The notes beneath the pieces were generated by a model. That model saw nothing but the letters and a program-made list of their open reading frames with translations, was not told the DNA's origin and ran no database searches. 64,000 nt of DNA from JAJVID01 sp963743425 (lineage in GTDB: Bacteria > Acidobacteriota > Blastocatellia > RBC074), in contig CAVUPU010000002.1 in assembly GCA_963743425.1 (NCBI GenBank), positions 310,001 to 374,000 on the forward strand, in the 5' to 3' direction. The first letter of the stretch is position 1; each line of letters starts with the position of its first letter. Positions 1-7,587 of the stretch are shown here, in pieces. The position numbers and the translations under genes were made by a program.

Positions 1-357
1 GAAGACGCTGAAACCTCCGATGCCGCTGCCGATGAATACGCCTACATCTTCGGCTATATCGTCAGTGATCTTCAATCCGGAATCGTCGAGCGCCTCCTTC
101 GCGGCCGCGACGGCGAAGTAGATGAAATAGTCCATCTTCTTCAACTCTTTCTTCTCGATGAATTTCGCGGGATCGAAGTTTTTGGTCTCGGCGGCGAACT
201 TGACGGTGTGCTTGCTGGTGTCGAAGCGTGTGATGTAATCAACGCCGCTGCGTCCGGCGATTAGACCCGCCCAGGTCTCCTCGGTCGTGTTGCCGAGAGG
301 GCTGACCATACCGATGCCTGTGACCACAACGCGCTTTTTTGTGTTATCGCTGTTCAA
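1..357 (-). CDS. fabF: 3-oxoacyl-ACP synthase II, N-terminal part (runs off left edge)
   Basis: Elongating beta-ketoacyl-ACP synthase of type II fatty-acid synthesis, cytosolic; it condenses malonyl-ACP with a growing acyl-ACP. The visible 119 codons begin at a TTG (355-357), and AAGGAAG lies a suitable distance upstream. The translation opens with KKRVVVTGIGMVSPLGN, the classic thiolase-fold N-terminus of FabF, and continues through the family's EKKELKKMDYF region to GVFIGSGIGGF at the window edge. The catalytic Cys-His-His lies outside the window. It is the last visible gene of the yceD-rpmF-plsX-fabD-fabG-acpP-fabF run and follows acpP, the usual order. FabF and FabB cannot be fully separated from this fragment, but position next to acpP favours FabF. 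Confidence 0.93.
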   Translation of the reverse strand, partial: MNSDNTKKRVVVTGIGMVSPLGNTTEETWAGLIAGRSGVDYITRFDTSKHTVKFAAETKNFDPAKFIEKKELKKMDYFIYFAVAAAKEALDDSGLKITDDIAEDVGVFIGSGIGGFSVF

Positions 358-388
358 GGCTGACTTCCTTGCTTCCTGTTCGATCGCG

Positions 389-578
389 GATCATTCGATT
401 GCGGATTGCGGATTGCGGATTGAAGATCGAATTGAAGAGACGCAAAATCTTGCGTCTGTACTTGACGATTGGTGATATCATTGTGTCTTGATGATTTGAG
501 ATGTCGGTACCCTGTGGACGCGAAGTATGATTGGGCTTCTTGCAATCCGCAATCCGCAATCCGCAATCCGCAATCCCA
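389..578. repeat. Heptamer-armed inverted repeat between fabF and acpP
   Basis: Three tandem GCGGATT units (401-421) face at least four AATCCGC units (544-571), so the two arms can pair across a spacer of about 120 nt. A smaller hairpin (AGACGCAAAATCTTGCGTCT, about 439-458) lies between them. The whole 225-bp acpP-fabF spacer is taken up by this element and nothing else is visible in it. The same architecture with GCGGAAT units recurs at 58770-58897. Confidence 0.85.
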
Positions 579-582
579 TGCG

Positions 583-822
583 CTATTTTCGGCGCTCATC
601 GATGTATGAGATGGCGTCGCGCACGCTCTGTATTTTTTCAGCGTCTTCGTCGGGAATTTCGATGCTGAACTCTTCTTCGAACCGCATCACCAACTCGACC
701 GTGTCGAGTGAATCGGCTCCCAGGTCGTCAATGAATCTGGCGTTCGGGGTGACCTCCGATTCCTCGACGCCGAGTTCATCTACGATGATCTGTTTAACCT
801 TATCCTCAATTGATTCTGCCAT
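583..822 (-). CDS. acpP: Acyl carrier protein
   Basis: A 79-residue acidic acyl carrier protein that carries growing acyl chains on a phosphopantetheine arm. The attachment serine is Ser38 in the motif GADSLDTVE, and the helix II/III residues (FEEEFSIEIPDEDAEKI) are typical. The start is well supported by GGAGG eight bases upstream (TGGAGGAATTC before ATG). Length matches the family (77-80 residues). It lies 43 bp downstream of fabG, and a heptamer-repeat hairpin separates it from fabF. It is the expected central substrate for the FabD, FabG and FabF proteins encoded around it. Confidence 0.98.
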   Translation of the reverse strand: MAESIEDKVKQIIVDELGVEESEVTPNARFIDDLGADSLDTVELVMRFEEEFSIEIPDEDAEKIQSVRDAISYIDERRK

Positions 823-864
823 GAATTCCTCCAGGAAAAATGTGTGTTTGGGGCAAATGTCAAA

Positions 865-1608
<744 letters not shown>

Positions 1609-1631
1609 ATTCGATTACCGCGGATCATTTT

Positions 1632-1720
1632 CCATATTCCATATGACATTTGTCATCTATCATTGCCGCTCGCCGCGCGGTTCTGGCGATGGCAAATGAC
1701 AAATGTCATATGGAATATGG
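1632..1720. repeat. 25-bp perfect inverted repeat, fabG-fabD spacer
   Basis: Perfect 25-nt arms at 1632-1656 and 1696-1720 are separated by a 39-nt GC-rich loop. The left arm parses into loose heptamers (TATTCCA, TATGACA, TTTGTCA), related to the TTTTCCA heptamers at 4756-4799 and 45185-45273. There is no T-tract after either arm, so it is not a canonical terminator. Confidence 0.9.
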
Positions 1721-1747
1721 AGACGCCTCAAAATCTCCGCATGACTA

Positions 1748-2698
1748 CTATAGCGATTGCAAGAATTCAACAGTCGCATGCAGGCTCGCCTGATCTTCCA
1801 CGTTGAGCAATTTGACTTCCTTGCCGGCGTCTTTGGCGATGGTCTTGACCAGTCCGATCAGGACCTTGCCGGGGCCGAATTCGACGAATGTCACCACCCC
1901 TTCGGCGAACATCTTCATCACGCTCTCAGTCCAGCGCACGGGCGCGGAGATTTGGCGGACCAACGCGTCGCGCGATTGCGAGCCGCCGGTCACTATCGCC
2001 GCATCAACATTATTGACGATCGGGAACGAAAGGTCTTTGAAGGCAGCGGCGCTGAGCGGCTCGATCATCTCCTCTTGCGCGGGCTTCATCAGCGCGGAAT
2101 GGAATGGCGCGCTGACCTTTAACATCATCGCGCGCCGCGCGCCGCGCGCCTTGCACTCTTCAACGGCGCGCTCGACGGCCTCTTTGTGTCCGGCGATGAC
2201 GATCTGTTCGGGCGAGTTGAAATTCGCCGGCCCGCAGACCTGATCTCGCGCCGCCGCCTCGCAGGCTTCTGCGACTTTCGCCGAGTCGATTCCCAGGATC
2301 GCCGCCATCGCCCCTACGCCGACCGGGACCGCCTCCTGCATCAGCTCGCCGCGACGACGGACCATACGCGCGGCGTCGATCAGACGAACAGCGCCGGCCG
2401 CGACCAGCGCCGAATATTCGCCGAGGCTGTGGCCCGCGACGAAGTCCGGCTTAAATCCTTTTTCAGAGAGCGCGCGAAAAGCTGCGACGGAAGCCGTCAG
2501 GATTGCCGGCTGCGTGTTCGCCGTGAGATGCAAATCCTCTTCCGGGCCGTTGAAGCAGAGGTCGCTAAGATCGAAGCCCAGCGCTCGATCTACCTCATCG
2601 AAAGCCGCGCGCGCAGCGGGGAAACTCTCCGCCAGATCGCGCCCCATTCCGGCGCGCTGTGAACCCTGGCCTGGAAATATGAATGCGAGTCTGCTCAT
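1748..2698 (-). CDS. fabD: Malonyl-CoA:ACP transacylase
   Basis: Transfers malonyl from CoA to ACP and so supplies the extender unit for FabF. The 316-residue protein starts MSRLAFIFPGQGSQ; the nucleophile is Ser91 in GHSLGEY and the partner histidine is His200 in SAPFHSALM, as in all FabD enzymes. The ATG at 2696-2698 overlaps the plsX stop codon by four bases (ATGA), which indicates translational coupling and excludes the longer upstream reading frame. In many bacteria fabH lies between plsX and fabD. Here the two genes overlap directly, so fabH must be elsewhere or be replaced by another initiating enzyme. Confidence 0.97.
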   Translation of the reverse strand: MSRLAFIFPGQGSQRAGMGRDLAESFPAARAAFDEVDRALGFDLSDLCFNGPEEDLHLTANTQPAILTASVAAFRALSEKGFKPDFVAGHSLGEYSALVAAGAVRLIDAARMVRRRGELMQEAVPVGVGAMAAILGIDSAKVAEACEAAARDQVCGPANFNSPEQIVIAGHKEAVERAVEECKARGARRAMMLKVSAPFHSALMKPAQEEMIEPLSAAAFKDLSFPIVNNVDAAIVTGGSQSRDALVRQISAPVRWTESVMKMFAEGVVTFVEFGPGKVLIGLVKTIAKDAGKEVKLLNVEDQASLHATVEFLQSL

Positions 2699-3744
2699 TC
2701 GTCGCCGGTCAAAGCCACTTTGCTCAGTTCGCTCTCGATGCGCTCGCTCAGATTGGCTTTGTAGAACTCCTTGGCGATACGGATCGCATTGCGGATGGCT
2801 TTCGACGTCGAGCTGCCGTGGCAGATCAGCACAACCTGCTTGCATCCCAGCAGCGGCGCGCCGCCGAATTCCGAATAATCGAGGCGCTTCTTGACGCTTC
2901 GGAAAGCCTGTCGCGACAGGATCGCCCCGGTCTGCGTCAACACCGTCTGTCCCAGTTCGGTTTTGAGCAGACTCATGATCGCCTCGACCAGACCTTCGCT
3001 GGTTTTCAGAATGACGTTGCCGGTAAAACCGTCGCAAACGATCACGTCAACGTCGCCGGTGAAGATGTCGCGTCCCTCGACGTTTCCTATGAAATTGACC
3101 GGGGCGTCTTTCAAGAGGATCTGCGACTCTTTGGTCAGGTCGTTTCCCTTGATGTCTTCCTCGCCGATGCTCATCAATCCGACTCTCGGAGCGCGCACGC
3201 CCAGGATGGATCGCGAATAGATCGATCCCATGATCGCGAACTGCTCCAGGTGCTCCGCCTTACATTCGGCGTTGGCGCCGACATCCAGCAATACCGTCCC
3301 CTGGCCGGTGATCGTAGGGAAGATGCCGGCCAGCGCGGGGCGATCTACAGAGGGGAGCGTCCCGAGCACGAGTTTGGCTGTGGCCATGACCGCGCCGGTG
3401 TTGCCCGCGCTGACCAGGCCGTGGGCTTTGCCTTCGCGCACCAATCGGGCAGCCACGCGGATGGATGAATCGCGTTTGCGACGCACCGATTGCGCCACCG
3501 GGTCATGCATCGTGATCACTTCCGTGGCGTTGACGATTTCGATGTGCAGCCGTTGTTGGCGCGGATTTGCGACGCCTTGCCGCCGCAATTCCGCGCGGAT
3601 GCGCTCTTCCTGGCCGACAAGGAGAACACGGGCTCGCAGGTCGCGCGCCGCCTGAATTGCGCCTTCAACCTCTATGGCGGGGGCATTGTCGCCACCCATT
3701 GCGTCAACGGCGATGGTGGTGAGCATGGGAGAGGAATCGTTCAT
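2695..3744 (-). CDS. plsX: Phosphate acyltransferase PlsX
   Basis: Converts acyl-ACP to acyl-phosphate, the donor for PlsY in phospholipid synthesis; a peripheral membrane enzyme. The N-terminal AVDAMGGDNAP motif, the glycine-rich GLVSAGNTGAVMATA region and the distal VCDGFTGNVILKTSEG motif are all present. I chose the ATG at 3742-3744 (MNDSSPML, 349 residues); an ATG six codons on (3724-3726) also fits. A GTG at 3783 is open but lies inside a perfect palindrome and is unlikely to be used. It overlaps fabD by 4 bp. The association with rpmF upstream and fabD downstream is the classic conserved cluster. Confidence 0.95.
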   Translation of the reverse strand: MNDSSPMLTTIAVDAMGGDNAPAIEVEGAIQAARDLRARVLLVGQEERIRAELRRQGVANPRQQRLHIEIVNATEVITMHDPVAQSVRRKRDSSIRVAARLVREGKAHGLVSAGNTGAVMATAKLVLGTLPSVDRPALAGIFPTITGQGTVLLDVGANAECKAEHLEQFAIMGSIYSRSILGVRAPRVGLMSIGEEDIKGNDLTKESQILLKDAPVNFIGNVEGRDIFTGDVDVIVCDGFTGNVILKTSEGLVEAIMSLLKTELGQTVLTQTGAILSRQAFRSVKKRLDYSEFGGAPLLGCKQVVLICHGSSTSKAIRNAIRIAKEFYKANLSERIESELSKVALTGDE

Positions 3745-3779
3745 GTCGCAGTGAGCGACGCGCTGAAACAATGAAAACG

Positions 3780-3833
3780 CCACGTAGTGACGAATATATT
3801 CGTCACGTGACGAATATATTCGTCACTACGTGG
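3780..3833. repeat. 54-nt perfect palindrome upstream of plsX
   Basis: All 54 nt read identically on both strands. Internally the palindrome is two copies of a 20-nt unit (GTGACGAATATATTCGTCAC) sharing their junction, wrapped in CCACGTA/TACGTGG. Weaker pairing continues outward through AAAAC/GTTTT. There is no loop, so it could extrude as a cruciform or bind a dimeric protein. It lies in the rpmF-plsX gap. Confidence 0.95.
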
Positions 3834-3894
3834 CTGTTTTCCGAGCAAATTCAACAGCAAATGAAACACGTGAAACGGTAAATGGAAAATCTTC

Positions 3895-4074
3895 CTACAA
3901 CTCTTTCGAAATCACGGTGCGCCCGGCGTAAAAACCGCAACTCGCGCAAACGCGGTGCGGCAGCCTCATCGATCCGCAGTTCGGACAGGCGGATAGATTT
4001 ATGGGCTTCAGCGCGTCGTGCGATCGTCGCTTGCGGCTGCGTGATTTTGAATGGCGTCTTTTAGGGTTCGGCAT
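3895..4074 (-). CDS. rpmF: Large ribosomal subunit protein bL32
   Basis: A 59-residue basic ribosomal protein. It starts MPNPKRRHSKSRSRKRRSH, the usual bL32 opening with MPNPK instead of MAVPK, and has four cysteines as CPNC and CASC, the zinc-binding type. The start at 4072-4074 is preceded by GGAG nine bases upstream, so the longer open frame to 4215 is not used. It lies between the DUF177 gene and plsX, the near-universal arrangement that links ribosome protein supply to membrane lipid synthesis. Confidence 0.96.
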   Translation of the reverse strand: MPNPKRRHSKSRSRKRRSHDALKPINLSACPNCGSMRLPHRVCASCGFYAGRTVISKEL

Positions 4075-4126
4075 AACAACACTCCAACAAGTAGAAAGCT
4101 GATTCAACGGAATCAGATGATCTTTA

Positions 4127-4660
4127 TTATTCCTGTTCTTCCATCCCGGCCTTGAGATCGGCCAGAGCCTGCCATCGCGGGTCAATCTGCGGTTTGCAAT
4201 CGCATTGTTCGACATTCAAATCGGCGCCGCAATGCGGGCACAGCCCGCGGCACTCTTCGCGGCATAACACGCGACTGGGCAGACTCAATTCCAATTGCTC
4301 GAGGACCAGTTCATCCAGATCGATCTGGTCGTTTTCGTAGACTGCGAAATCCAGATCGCGTTCGCGCAACTCGCGCTCGCCGGCCTGATCCGCGCTCGCG
4401 TCGGCGGGCGCATAGAACAGATCGAAAGGAATCTCGACCGGGAGCTTGACTTCGTTCAAACACCTGTCACAGGGAGCGGAAATCGCAGCCCTGATCTCTC
4501 CGCGCAACCGGATGTCCTGCCCGGCGCTTATCGCGCGGCCATCGACCAGCGGCGGCTCTTCCAACACGAAATCGTACTCTCTCGTGTCCAATTCGCCCGC
4601 CCCGTATTGGCGCTTGAAAACAAGCCCGTCGGGAGGCATTCGCGCTAGTGAGATGATCAT
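4127..4660 (-). CDS. DUF177 (YceD-like) protein
   Basis: A 177-residue member of the YceD/DUF177 family, which is almost always encoded directly upstream of rpmF and has been linked to 23S rRNA accumulation in other bacteria. Family hallmarks are visible: the central CDRCL motif (about residues 83-87), the acidic DELVLEQLELSLP helix, and a C-terminal cysteine cluster CREECRGLCPHCGADLN. It is the first gene of the operon in this window. The ATG at 4658-4660 has GGTGG a short distance upstream. The exact molecular activity is not established. Confidence 0.9.
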   Translation of the reverse strand: MIISLARMPPDGLVFKRQYGAGELDTREYDFVLEEPPLVDGRAISAGQDIRLRGEIRAAISAPCDRCLNEVKLPVEIPFDLFYAPADASADQAGERELRERDLDFAVYENDQIDLDELVLEQLELSLPSRVLCREECRGLCPHCGADLNVEQCDCKPQIDPRWQALADLKAGMEEQE

Positions 4661-4755
4661 AAATCCACCCGTGCGTCGGCAAAGCGCCTAATTATAGTTT
4701 CGGTAAGGGGTTTGTCAACCGCGGCGAACGGCGAAGAGGGCTGGCGGAAAGGGGG

Positions 4756-4799
4756 CCATTTTCCATTTTCCATTCGATATTTTCCATTTGTCATTTTTC
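4756..4799. repeat. Single-armed TTTTCCA heptamer repeat
   Basis: About six heptamers close to TTTTCCA (with TTTGTCA and TTTTTCA variants) run in tandem. No facing second arm is seen within 200 bp, unlike the related two-armed elements at 1632-1720 and 45185-45273. It lies between the DUF177 start and the terminator of the next gene. Confidence 0.7.
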
Positions 4800-4848
4800 A
4801 GGCTGTCGACCACGCGCAGAAAGCCATATCGCGGGATCCAGCCACGAA

Positions 4849-4883
4849 CAAAACAAGAAAAGCCCGCCGATCGCTCAGCGGGC
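4849..4883 (-). terminator. Rho-independent terminator of the EF-hand-like gene
   Basis: On the minus strand GCCCGC, a 10-nt loop and GCGGGC are followed by TTTTCTTGTTTT. It lies 30 bp past the stop codon of the secreted protein gene at 4914-5267 and clearly ends that transcript. Confidence 0.85.
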
Positions 4884-4913
4884 CTTCTCGAAGGAAACCT
4901 GTGTCCCGGTTGT

Positions 4914-5267
4914 TTAATAGCGATGGCCGTGGCGACGGCCGTGGTTCTTGGCGAATTGGCGGTACGCCTGGGCGTAGCCCTTGTGGAAGCCCTGGCGATA
5001 GTCATTGCTGACAAAGCGGCGATAAGGGAAGGGATTGAACCTGCGATGCGCAAGCGCGTCCGCCCGCCCTTTCATCAGCCCGTCGTTGAAGCCCCATCGC
5101 TCTTCGAACCGCTCACGGCGAGTGTCTATACGGCCGTCGTGGTCACGGTCGCGCGGTCGCTGACCCTGGGCGGAAGCGGTTGAGCTGTCGGAGGCGCCGG
5201 CGGTGACTAAGAATGCCGTGGCAAGAGCGAATGAAAGTCCGGTCGTTTTGATAGTCTTGATGTTCAT
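4914..5267 (-). CDS. Small secreted protein with EF-hand-like loop
   Basis: Unrecognised 117-residue protein. A signal peptide is clear (MNIKTIKTTG, hydrophobic FALATAFLVTAG, then a SASAQ-type cleavage region near residue 33). The mature part contains DRDHDGRID, which matches the DxDxDG calcium-loop pattern. It then has two related segments (GFNDGLMKGRADA and YRQGFHKGYAQAYRQ) that look like a short G-x3-G-x2-A repeat, and a basic HGRRHGHRY tail. The start is set by TTGGAGGACGAAC immediately before the ATG. The longer frame upstream lacks a signal peptide at its start. The gene is monocistronic, with its own terminator. Role unknown; extracellular calcium binding is only an inference. Confidence 0.75.
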   Translation of the reverse strand: MNIKTIKTTGLSFALATAFLVTAGASDSSTASAQGQRPRDRDHDGRIDTRRERFEERWGFNDGLMKGRADALAHRRFNPFPYRRFVSNDYRQGFHKGYAQAYRQFAKNHGRRHGHRY

Positions 5268-5585
5268 GTTCGTCCTCCAATTTCTCCTCAGCCTGAGACC
5301 ATCATTGCTCCCATAGCAACTGCATCTCAGTGTTTCGCCTGAGAGCATTGCATCTTGCGGGCCACGCTGCGCCCTCGCCGTAACTGATTGGTTCATCGGG
5401 GCTATGCGCCTCCTTAGCGCGAACGAACATTGAAAAAGCCGGACTTCGGCGCACTAAAACGTCAATGCCCGAACTGAAAAGGGTTTCTCGTATTTTTATC
5501 TAAATCCGCGAAAGAATACTCCATCCATAGCGCTAGCTTGGATGGAGATAAATTTCGCATCGTGGGCGCTTCGCTCACGATTGAC
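5268..5585. other. Gene-free spacer before the TnpB element
   Basis: About 320 bp without a supported gene. It holds the promoter side of the minus-strand secreted protein gene and ends in TTGAC (5581-5585), the probable target motif next to which the IS element sits. No tRNA, terminator or strong repeat is seen. Confidence 0.6.
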
Positions 5586-5624
5586 AGTATTTAAAACACT
5601 TGCCTATTTGATGTAAGATGTCTC

Positions 5625-6797
5625 GTGGTAGTTCAAAAAGCGTTCAAGTATAGATTCTTTACCACCGTTGATCAGGCGGCTCAACTCGCTAAGACTTTTG
5701 GCTGCGCCCGCTATGTTTACAATCGGGCCTTGGATTTTCGCACTTCGGCCTGGCGACAAGAGAAGAAATCCGTTGACTATCACATTACCTCCGCCAAACT
5801 CACCGAATGGAAAAAGGAGCCTGAGAAAGCCTTTCTTTCCGAAGTCAGTTCCGTCGTGCTTCAACAATCACTGCGTAATCTCGACACGGCATTCTCGAAT
5901 TTCTTCGAGAAACGGTCGCAGTATCCGACCTTCAAATCCAAGCATGGACGCCAATCGGCTCGCTATGCCACCAATGCCTTCACCTATAGAGATGGACGGA
6001 TCACCCTCGCCAAGCAATCCGAGCCTCTGGAGATCGTATGGAGCCGCCCGCTTCCCGATGATGCAAAACTCGTCAACCTGACGATCAGCCGAGACACGAG
6101 CGGGCGCTATTTTGTCAGTATCCTCGTCGAAACTGATGTCAAGCCGCTCAAGAAGGCCGAAGCCGAAGTCGGCATAGACGTCGGCATTAAGACCCTGGCC
6201 ACGACCAGCGACGGGGAGAAACTCGAAAACCCTCGCCCGCTCCTCAGGCGCGAAAAGCGATTGAAGAGAATTCAACGGCGCCTGTCGCGCAAGGTCAAGG
6301 GGAATAATAATCGCAAGAAAGCCAGGCTCAAAGTGGCGAAGCTGCACGCCAAAATCAGCGACACCCGAAGGGACACGCTTCAGAAATTCACGACGAAGAT
6401 CATCCGCGAGAACCAAGCGATCTTTGTCGAAGGACTGAATGTGGCTGGGATGGTTAAGAACCATAATCTTGCCAAGCACATAGTGGATGCGGCGTTTGGC
6501 GAAATATTCCGGGAACTGGAATATAAGGCGGGATGGTATGGGAGAAGCTATCTTCCACTGGATAGGTTCTTTCCATCGTCGAAATTGTGCTCGTCGTGTG
6601 GAGATCAGTTAGAAGAATTGCCGCTGTCGGTTCGAGAGTGGGAATGCCCGAGATGCGGAGCGCATCACGACCGAGATAAAAACGCGGCGATCAATATTCT
6701 GCGAGCAGGAAGATACCTGCTGAAGATGAAGAAAACTACCGGGTGGGACGCCCGGAAAGTAACGCCTACGAGAGATGAGCGACGGCGTTCAGCGTAG
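5625..6797 (+). CDS. tnpB: RNA-guided endonuclease TnpB (OrfB)
   Basis: A 390-residue TnpB, the ancestor-type relative of Cas12 that cuts DNA guided by an omega RNA from the element's right end. The RuvC residues are complete: Asp185 in GIDVGIKTLA, Glu269 in IFVEGLNVAGM and Asp351 in HHDRDKNAAINI. The zinc finger is intact as CSSC (322/325) and CPRC (341/344). An arginine- and lysine-rich bridge-helix-like stretch follows residue 208. The frame opens with GTG at 5625, and the N-terminus (VVQKAFKYRFFTT) aligns with the family start. The gene has no stop or frameshift, so the nuclease may be active. The C-terminus is followed within 5 bp by the hairpin of the element end. Confidence 0.93.
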   Translation: MVVQKAFKYRFFTTVDQAAQLAKTFGCARYVYNRALDFRTSAWRQEKKSVDYHITSAKLTEWKKEPEKAFLSEVSSVVLQQSLRNLDTAFSNFFEKRSQYPTFKSKHGRQSARYATNAFTYRDGRITLAKQSEPLEIVWSRPLPDDAKLVNLTISRDTSGRYFVSILVETDVKPLKKAEAEVGIDVGIKTLATTSDGEKLENPRPLLRREKRLKRIQRRLSRKVKGNNNRKKARLKVAKLHAKISDTRRDTLQKFTTKIIRENQAIFVEGLNVAGMVKNHNLAKHIVDAAFGEIFRELEYKAGWYGRSYLPLDRFFPSSKLCSSCGDQLEELPLSVREWECPRCGAHHDRDKNAAINILRAGRYLLKMKKTTGWDARKVTPTRDERRRSA

Positions 6798-6845
6798 GAA
6801 TCCCCCGCCATAACGCGATAGCGTTTGGCGGTGGGAGAATGTCAA
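6700..6845 (+). ncRNA. Candidate omega RNA (reRNA) scaffold of TnpB
   Basis: TnpB guide RNAs derive from the 3' end of the gene plus the right end of the element. Here a strong stem (CCCCCGCCATAACGC with GCGTTTGGCGGTGGG, GATA loop, 6802-6834) precedes GAGAATGTCAA. The guide would be the roughly 16-20 nt after 6845, starting AGGGAGTTCAGAG. The 5' limit is a guess. Evidence is structural and positional only. Confidence 0.5.
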
Positions 6846-6993
6846 AGGGAGTTCAGAGTGAGTGTCGAGGCTTACATATTCAATATCGCTCAAGTCGATT
6901 TCAAAAGGACGAACATTTTTTGACGTAATAAGCGGCTGCGGCGGCAAGAAGATCAATAGTTCAAAGACTCGTAAAAAGTGACCGAACCGTAAG

Positions 6994-7587
6994 TCAGCGC
7001 TTATCTGGTTCTTGAATTGCCCGGAATCGCTTGATTGCCCGGTGCAGCAACAGCGCGGCGGCCTCTCTGCTACGACCGAGCTGTTCGGCCATCTCCGCGT
7101 TGGACAGGCCTTCCACTTTTGCGAGCAGGATTGCGCGGCGATAGTCCTCCGGCAGGCCGTCCAGTTTTTGGATCAATGCCTGCAGGCTCTCTTTCTCCGC
7201 CAGCAATCGGCTGGGAGTGGCGCTATCCACAGGCTCAGGCCCATCCGGGGTTCCGACCGACCGGAATCGCACAAGGTCGGCGCGCCGCTTCTGCCTGCCG
7301 TGGAATCGAGCAGCGTCGGCGATCACGTGATCGGCGATCCTCGACAACCAACCGAGGAAGCCGCCGGGTTTCTCATATCGAAACCGCTCGATGTCGCGGA
7401 AAGCTTCGAGAAACGTCTCCTGCAGCACATCCTCCATGTCGGCCAGCCGCCGCATCTCGCGGCTTAGCTTATAGTGAATCAGCAATGCGAGTCGCTTCTG
7501 ATATTTCTCGAACAACGCCGTAAACGCGTGCTCGTCCCCCTGCGCTATTCTGGCGAGCAGGTCGTAAGTTGATGTCGGCTGTTCCAT
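6994..7587 (-). CDS. ECF-type RNA polymerase sigma factor
   Basis: A 197-residue sigma-70-like factor with only regions 2 and 4. Region 2 holds ADMEDVLQETFLEAFRDIERFR (core binding) and FLGWLSRIADHVIADAARF (-10 recognition). Region 4 has LPEDYRRAILLAKVEGLSNAEMAEQLGRS, a helix-turn-helix for the -35 element. The two are joined by a linker rich in charged residues. Its first 43 bp overlap the 3' end of the Rieske oxygenase gene upstream, so it probably depends on coupling; no clear ribosome binding site precedes the ATG. No anti-sigma gene is adjacent, which leaves its control unknown. Confidence 0.9.
   Translation of the reverse strand: MEQPTSTYDLLARIAQGDEHAFTALFEKYQKRLALLIHYKLSREMRRLADMEDVLQETFLEAFRDIERFRYEKPGGFLGWLSRIADHVIADAARFHGRQKRRADLVRFRSVGTPDGPEPVDSATPSRLLAEKESLQALIQKLDGLPEDYRRAILLAKVEGLSNAEMAEQLGRSREAAALLLHRAIKRFRAIQEPDKR

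Larger units (their letters stand above)
5586..6845 (+). mobile_element. IS200/IS605-group element carrying only tnpB
   Basis: The proposed left edge follows TTGAC at 5581-5585. The right edge is set by a long stem-loop (6802-6834) followed by GGGAGAATGTCAA, an ending very common for this group, with TCAA as the cleavage-type tetranucleotide. There is no tnpA beside it, so it depends on a transposase elsewhere or is no longer mobile. There are no terminal inverted repeats or target duplication, as expected for single-strand transposition. Exact ends are inferred. Confidence 0.7.

Noticed and set aside
2699..3037. N-terminal extension of fabD by 113 codons
   Set aside because: It overlaps plsX in another frame; the family N-terminus MSRLAFIFPGQGSQ and the ATGA overlap fix the start at 2698.
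3745..3783. Longer plsX start at GTG 3783
   Set aside because: The codon lies within the 54-nt palindrome and the extra residues do not match PlsX.
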